Source: Phalacrocorax aristotelis
Lineage: Eukaryota; Chordata; Aves; Suliformes; Phalacrocoracidae
NCBI RefSeq assembly: GCF_949628215.1
Contig: NC_134276.1
Coordinates: 63,470,733 to 63,534,732, forward strand
Direction: 5' to 3'
Length of the DNA: 64,000 nucleotides
In this document: one piece after another, positions 57,075-64,000 of the stretch
How positions within the stretch are numbered: position 1 is the stretch's first letter
Layout of the letters: each line of letters begins with the position of its first letter
Translations under genes and position numbers: made by a program
Notes under the pieces: generated by a model
What the model was told of the DNA's origin: nothing
Seen by the model: the letters and a program-made list of their open reading frames with translations, nothing else
Database searches by the model: none

Positions 57075-57107
57075 TATGAGAAACATATGAGAAACATATG
57101 AGAAACA
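57075..57107. repeat. Three perfect 11-bp tandem copies
   Basis: TATGAGAAACA occurs three times head to tail with no mismatch, in the NALF1 upstream intron. Confidence 0.95.
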
Positions 57108-58764
57108 AAAATATGTGATGATCTCTCCCTATTTCCTTGCAGCTATATTCAATTCCTTGCAGGCATAATTTCAAAATGTAGAGATATATTTTCCTACCTC
57201 CATTCTACCCAGTTTGATGTCACATCACTTCTGTTGCCTAAAATGCTCCAACCAGAAATAACAAAGAACAAAACAGACTTTGTTCTTTTTGGTATGATAA
57301 TTTAAAGCTTTAGTTATTTAAGTGTCTACACAAATTTTTTACTCTCTCATTTTGGATGTGTTTTGCCAAATATGATTAAATTATTTTTTTGTGAATCTCT
57401 TTTGATACGCTTTGTGAAAGGTTGCTCTCTCAAACACCTATCAGCACCAAATATCCTAGGCTGTGGTTTAGCTGTGGGAAAGGGGAGTGTAGGTGAAATT
57501 CATGCCTTCATTTCTAAAATGAAGTCTTACTCTTAGCCCAAGCAAGGCTGTACTTGTATTGCATGGGGGAAGATTATATCTTTTTAAATATTAACGAAGC
57601 ATTACTAACTGGGCACTTCAGGTGCCAGGGTTGTCTTTTTCTGTGGTTTCTGTATCATCAGTGAAGACACATTGGCTCCTACTATGACTCACTTGCTGAA
57701 AGAGCCTGCCTATCTGCCCTACGGATGCAGAGATTTAGAGAGATTATCCTCCCCTACTCCTGTATTAGGGGATATAAGTAATTCCCATTCTATTGATAAG
57801 ATGCTACTAATTCTAAAGATAGGAAATAGATCCAAATAAGTAAAGGAAGTTTATTAACATTGATTTTACTGGAGAGCCTTGCCTTACATCCAAGATAATG
57901 GAGTGAATGAATCACAGAATGCAATGAGATGTCTGTATTTGGGAAATGTGGCATTCTCCCTACAAAAAGAAGTTTATGATAGGGAAAATTAGCCATTGTG
58001 AAATTTGGTTGGTTTGTTGTGTTTTTGTTTTTTTTTTAAATATGATTGTTCTGCTAAAGAGCATTATCTGTTCAAGTGCGTAGATTTTGTGTTCTACGGA
58101 TTTAGGTCTGGGCATAGGGGAGAGAAGTGGATGCATACTTTTTGTCTGGAAATTTAACCTTCTGCTAAATAGCTCAAAAATATGTTAGAATTTGACCAGT
58201 ACAAATATTATTGGTAAACTCATTCCAAAAAGTGCTATAGCCACAAAATCAGGAACAACATTTTTGGCAGCCAATTCTCCTTTTGAATTGAACATGACCT
58301 GTTATAAGACAGGCCAAGGACTTTGCGACAAACTGTGCAAAGTAGTTTCTTGTCAAAATTTGCTATATAATTTCCCCCATCAGGAAGCCCTCTTTGTGAG
58401 ATGCAGAAATAATTCTACTGTCCATCTTCCTCCTCCACAATGAAACGCTGGAGCTAGACCAAAGTGGCTGTTGTTTAAAATTAAAGATTAAATAATTACA
58501 CTGATTTATGCACAGAAAGAATGTTGGAGATAATGTGTTCAGTCCGCATCAGCCAGTGACACACATCACAGCATACGGTATCCTGTCACATTCTAGCTTT
58601 GTCAACCCTGCTATTTATTTTCAATTTAAAATGCATCAATATTAGCTCTATCATGCTGACAAATCTTATAATGAAAACAGTTGATTAATTTCTTTTTTTT
58701 TTCTGAAGGACAGGCAAAGACAAGCATGAAATTCAATGCAGTGGTGAACATGTCTCCTATTATT

Positions 58765-58826
58765 TTATTGGGAAATTCATTCATTCATCCTGTTCTTATT
58801 GGGAATTTCATTCACTCATCTGTTAT
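58765..58826. repeat. 31-bp tandem duplication
   Basis: Two adjacent 31-bp units, both opening TTATTGGGAA and then CATTCA, with a few mismatches. Confidence 0.85.
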
Positions 58827-59104
58827 TATTCATGGTGAAATAGTCTGTAAACGAAGACACAAGGAAGGAGAGATGGAAACTAATTGCATAAGAAAAATTG
58901 CTAGGAAATGTTCAAGAAAAGTCAAGAACAATGTTTTAATTTTTATATACTTTGATACCTATGGTTAATAGTTTTACATTATGATTAATTGCTTTACTTA
59001 TATTCATCAACTTTTTGTTAATTTTAAATTGTTTTATACTTCTTGAAGGCTCTACAGGCATTATTTAATCTCCCAGTTCACTCAACCACAGAACAAATCA
59101 CTGA

Positions 59105-59149
59105 CTTATTTATTTATGTATTTATGTATCTATCTATTTATTTTTATTT
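59105..59149. repeat. TTTA/TATC tetranucleotide microsatellite
   Basis: Interrupted TTTA, TGTA and TATC units over about 45 bp. Confidence 0.8.
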
Positions 59150-59475
59150 CCTTTGGCTAACAAAAGACAGTGCTATCATGAAGTGATGATTTTTAAAGTA
59201 TATGGGAGGTCATATTTTAATAATAGCTATTCCAAACACTCAAAACCCAGGATTGAGACTGACAAAATCACAAAGCTAGATTAACTGTAATGTACTCTTA
59301 TAAAACAGTGTATTCAGGATTCATCTTCACAAAATGAAGAATCAAATCAAGGATCTGTTTTCAACAATTTTCGTGAGCAAAAAGTATAGGGCAGTTACTG
59401 AATGAAAAGATACTTTAATTGAAGAAATTGTCACTAAAGGCTATATGATGGTGATTTTGAAGCATGTCCAGACAT

Positions 59476-59680
59476 TCATGGAATAGGATCACTGGATAAT
59501 CCGGGTGGGAAAGGGCCTCAGGAGATCTCTTGATCAGAACTCTGCTCAAAGCAGGGCCACATGTGAGATGAGAGCAGGTTGCTCAGGGCTTTGCCTTGAA
59601 ACTCCCCCAACGTAAAGAAAGGACTGCATAACCTTCCTGTCCCACTGCTGATGGTCGTCATGGGGGAAAACTGAATTTTC
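59476..59680 (-). mobile_element. CR1-family LINE 3' fragment, old copy
   Basis: On the plus strand the stretch opens with TCATGGAATAGGATCACTGG and then shows, in the order of a reversed CR1 3' end, GGAAAGGGCCTC, GGAGATCT, CTGCTCAAAGCAGGGCCAC, GAGCAGGTTGCTCAGGGC, CTGCATAACCTTCCTG and CCACTGCTGATGG. These are diverged equivalents of the conserved blocks of a CR1 tail read in reverse. The copy is about 200 bp, much more diverged than the element at 13.2-14.8 kb, and lacks coding capacity. It shares its orientation with NALF1. Confidence 0.8.
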
Positions 59681-61849
59681 TGATAATCTTTTGGAACCTT
59701 TTTTGTTTTAAGTTTTGTCTGTTATCTTACTGTGAAAACCCTAGATCTGTCTTCTCAATGACCTCCTTGAAGATTCTGTTAGATTGCTATTAGACTCTCT
59801 AAACTTTGGACATTGCCACTCGATGTTTACTCTTTCCAACATATCAATTAGCAGTCACACTCAGAAAGTGTTTGAGGCTTGATAAGCATTTAGTCTAATA
59901 CATCAGTTTTCTTCTTACGTTTTTCAGAAATTCTTTTTTTTTTTTTAATTTTTTTCCCCACATATAAAAAAAGGACTGAATTCATATAAGGTAATCACTG
60001 AAAAAAAGTTTGGGGTGATGGAAAACAAATTTAAACAAATTCACTAAACTCTTCTGTAACCAACAAATGGACTGCTTTTTAACAAAAGAAGGGATTCTTA
60101 TCTAGTCAAAGGATTTGATTAATTTTATACCAGTATAATTTCAGTTTTCAAATAAAGCATTACATTTTGTGAATTTTGATAGAAACTGTACAGCAACTGT
60201 CACAAGAAGATGTGTTAGACTTCTACGATCTCTTCCAAAATTGTTCCTCCTCTGTTTCTGTAGAAAAGATGAAGGAAAATTTTCAAGTTGGGAAAGTTTC
60301 GATACTGTAAGTAGAGAAACCAACAACAGCAAGAGACAAGCAAGGGTAAAGAGTTTGCTACTAACAATCATGAGTCATATCATGCTCTTATTTTAAAGCA
60401 TAATTCCATCACCGAAATTAATGATAACTGTTTAATGTTAATAATTTACAGCATAGTACAGCTCAGTATAGATATTTTATACTTTTAATTTCACAGTTCT
60501 CAAAGGCACTGTCAACACTGGGTAACTCTCACCACCCACAGGGAGACATAAAAAATGTTTGACAAATATGTAAACAGTAGTACTGAGTAAAAGGTCAACA
60601 AATGTAAATCTGGGAGCCTAATATTAATCCATTAAAATAATTCATATACACACAAAGAAGGGGCCTGTTTCTCTGTCGTTCACAGTGACTGAACTGCTCC
60701 ACATCTGCTCACAAAAGCTTTCCCATAAATAAACATATAAGCGATAAGGCAAGATTTTAAAGCAGAATCTTTCTCTGCTGTATTCTAATTAAAGACAAAA
60801 GTCCTGAGGGCACACAATGTAATTAATTAAAATGAGCACAAGGTGATTGAACGCAAATTTAGGGAAATTCACTAAATCCTTTTGGAGCTTAGATCAATAA
60901 TGTATATTAAATTAATGCTTAATTGTAAATTATTCTTGTGGTAAAATATGGGTTTGCTTTAAATAAAGAATGAGACATGCCAGGAACTAAATAAGGTATT
61001 ATTGTTCAGCTTTGAGGACAGCTTTGTATTCTGGCCATTATCCAATAATGGGATCGCAACACATGTACAGGTGCTGATCAATACCTTCTCGTTGAACAGG
61101 CCTGAACTAAAAGGGCTGATTCTCATGTTTGTAGAGAAGCTTTTACATTCCTACAACGAATATGCAGTATCATTATGCAATATATTAAAATCATTTTTCA
61201 GAGTGTGCAAAGGGACATTTGTGTAAATGCATTCAGGAGACATGCAGTTACTAAACGTTTTGTTTTTTTCTTTCTCCTGTGCTGTCTCCATTCTGAAGAA
61301 GATTGTGTTCACTTTTTCTTCCTAAAATGTCCTGTACTTTGGCTTATCTCAGCCCTAAAGAATCAGTGAGAAATCTGAGAGTTAAATCTTCTTTTGTAGT
61401 ACAGCTTCAAAGTATAGAACAGGAACCAGGGAAACAAACTGAAGCTAATCTGTGTCATATATGCCATCTATACCAAAACTGTTTTCATATTCATTTCTTA
61501 ATTTGACCACAATGAATTACTTTCAACTCCCAGTGCTGTTAGAATGCTTCAAAACATTTACTTTTTTATATCTTATTATTTCTCCGCAGAGTTCTTTTGT
61601 TCGCACTGCAGCCTTTTTTTTTCTTCCAACTACATTTTCTGTGCATGTTATACCTAGATGTGACCTCTGATCAGTCAGTGTCTTACATATTCTGTATTTA
61701 TTATCTGTGCTTTCAAGTAAAACTGAAGAACTCATGTAGTTTCAGAGTTAAAAAAATGTAAACTCTATAAAAATACCAGGAAGCTGTTCAGGCAGCTAGG
61801 TTTAGCAGCTATTTATTTTCTAAATGGGCCAAATGTGATAAAAGTTAGG

Positions 61850-62290
61850 ACTGGCCCTATCAGCCCAACCTGCGTGCCTGGCTTCTGAAAAGGGGAAGAA
61901 ATTAGGGGAAGAAAAGGTTTATTATTTCCCTACCCATCTAAGCATGAAAGCCTTGCAGGTTTGCCCAGTCCCACTCCAGCCATGGGTGCTATCAGAAGGT
62001 TGCAGACCCCACTTCTCTGTTATTTGGTGGCACTGCTCTGCTTAACACGCCCCAGCTACTCCCTAACTCCCTACCAGGGATAAATTGTGTGCCCCCAGGC
62101 AGCTCAGAGCACTAACTCCCTTCTTTTGGTAATCCAGCAGTTTTCCCCGAGTTGTATATCCCCTGAACCCTGTTTGGTCTAGCTTCTGACTAAACTGAAG
62201 GGTGATGAAGCAACAACTGCAATGGGCCACCTGAGGGTCCCCTTGCAGGTGACATGGTCCACACTCTGGCATCTGCAGACCTCTGGGTTT
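61850..62290. other. GC-enriched patch of unknown nature, possibly an old repeat
   Basis: About 440 bp with GC content well above the flanks and few CpG. On the minus strand an AATAAA-like signal appears near 61920. No protein or repeat family is recognised. Confidence 0.35.
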
Positions 62291-62512
62291 TCCTCTGTAA
62301 GTTTTAGTATTTCACAGGTGGAGTGGGCCACCCATTTCTGTCAGAAATAGCTTTGTCCGTTTTAAAGCATGTGTCTGTATTCCTGTTGGCTTCACTGGAA
62401 TCTATGCTGTCTGATCTGCACGACTAGCAGTGCTGCTTTTGTCACTGTTTCACAAGAAGCCTATACGTAAACCAGGTTTTCTACTGACTAAAGAAGAAAC
62501 TTGTTGAAATTG

Positions 62513-62582
62513 TGGCATTTCACTGTGTAACCCTGAACAATTCCTAAATCACTCAGCATTCATCTGCAAAGTAAATCCATTG
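62513..62582 (+). repeat. Possible MIR-like SINE remnant
   Basis: TTCACTGTGTAACCCTGAAC, then AATCACTCAGC and CATCTGCAAAG, follow the order of the MIR central region (CTGTGTGACC, CACTTAACCTCTC, CATCTGTAAAA). Divergence is high. Confidence 0.35.
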
Positions 62583-64000
62583 TCACATTTTGAAAGTAAG
62601 TTTCTTGCCAACTCTTAGCCCCACTCAGTTTCCTCAGTGTCAATCATTTGGCCACAGATAGATCACTTAAAGAAATCTTACAGTCTGAAGAGAAGCTACT
62701 TTCTATTTATGTTATAAAGTGCTTTCACAGCTCTGAGGAGCTGAAATATGGCCTGTTTGTTTTACTGCCTCGCACAGCAGTACGCATGAGAAATCAGCCA
62801 AGAGAAACTTAAAAGGAAATATTGAGCTGCTCTCTGTCTTTTTAAGCACTCTAATCTCTTAATAAGAGTTGGCAGTTGATAACGGTTTTGTGCTGATTTC
62901 TTTCTCCTTTTTCGATTATCTCAGTTCTGTGGAGGTAGATGCATTTTCTGGGTTCAGTAAGTATTCCTTCACCTGACTTGAAATGGAACTGTGGGCCCTT
63001 TGATAAATAGATTAAAAGGTTATCTAATTTCATTGTTTCTTCCACAAATATCTTTGTTTTCTTTGATGAAATACTCTTTTGTAGCTTTCTAGAGTGGTAA
63101 CCTCCATGGATGACAGTAAATGTCCCTACTCCCCCCACAGCAAAAGCAAATCAGGGTGGGAAGGAAAGGCTTTGCCTTAATTCTTCAGCAAAGATATTCA
63201 AAGCAATGTGAAACAACAGGTATCTCTTCTGTGCTGAATTCAGCAGGTCCCCAGTGAAAATTGCCCCCTCGCTAATGCCAGTAACAGGGATTCACCAAAT
63301 GTAATTTCCTCCTGTTATTAGTAAGAGTGGTTTAGATATCAAAGCATGAAGGACTCAAAGTCACAGGAAGCTCCCATGCCTCTACCATATACTCACACAA
63401 CCTTGGCTGAGACAAGCACCAGGCAAGTGGAAAGATGTAGTAAAAGTCAGGTTTGTAATTTGAACTTTACCAGGTTTAAGGTGATTTAAATATTGGATAC
63501 AAAAAGTAAGCAATCCAGTTAGAACACCCCTAAAAGTAAAGCACTGTAAGAGAAATCTTCCTTTTGAGATAGGGATTTAGTGAGGGGGATGCAAAGGCTG
63601 CATGTCATGCCCGACAAAGCATCAGCTCCATGAAGCACAGTGAGAAAGGAACAGTGCTGTTGCATCTGCCTCCTTATGTGGCACTAAGCTCTGGAGCACA
63701 CGATCAGGGATACAGTTTCGCCATGGCATGAATTGCTCCTGGGAGATACCACTCAGGCACACACCGCAGCCTCTGGGAGAGAACAGGGACATTAGCTCTC
63801 TAAGCAATAACCCCTAGGAGACAACATGTGCCATCCGCAAATGCGTTCTGTGCTGTGTTGCTGTTGTCGGTCTGAGACAGCCACAACTGGTAATGTTTCT
63901 GTAGATACTGCTCTGTTTTTTTCCTACTGTACCTCCTTCAGCTGCACTGAAAAAACACTTTGCCACAGACATTATGCACATGTAAATATATTGACTTCAG

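Overview
The window is from a vertebrate nuclear genome, almost certainly a bird. It is AT-rich, intron-dominated DNA with no operons, ribosome binding sites or dense ORFs. It carries two CR1-family LINE fragments, one ending in the typical avian CR1 tail, and a solo LTR of a type common in bird genomes. I cannot name the species.

The one gene I can identify is on the minus strand: the last two coding exons of NALF1 (FAM155A), an auxiliary subunit of the NALCN sodium-leak channel. The penultimate exon (36320 down to 36149) encodes 57 residues of the cysteine-rich extracellular domain. The terminal exon (24855 down to 24560) encodes the rest of that domain, a C-terminal hydrophobic segment and the stop. 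Both have good splice sites and matching phase, so the roughly 11.3 kb between them is an intron. No GC-rich NALF1 first exon appears in 36-64 kb, so that stretch is read as part of the long upstream intron. Positions 1 to about 24 kb are the 3' side of the gene: an undefined 3' UTR, then flanking DNA.

Layout: 1-13.2 kb, flanking DNA without a recognisable gene; 13.2-14.8 kb, a 5'-truncated, frame-shifted CR1 on the plus strand; 14.8-23.9 kb, flanking DNA with two old-repeat-like stretches; 23.96-24.13 kb, a long T-rich tract; 24.56-24.86 kb, NALF1 terminal exon; 24.86-36.15 kb, intron with a possible cassette exon, a CpG-dense island that may be an old LTR, and a Z-DNA-prone tract; 36.15-36.32 kb, NALF1 penultimate exon; 36.3-64 kb, upstream intron with a TATA-like site, a solo LTR with intact target-site duplication, small tandem duplications and a second CR1 fragment.

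I found no evidence for an undescribed multi-gene system. The items most worth checking are the frame-preserving 87-nt candidate exon inside NALF1, the CpG-dense island in the same intron, and the TATA-type promoter candidate antisense to the gene at 48.6 kb.
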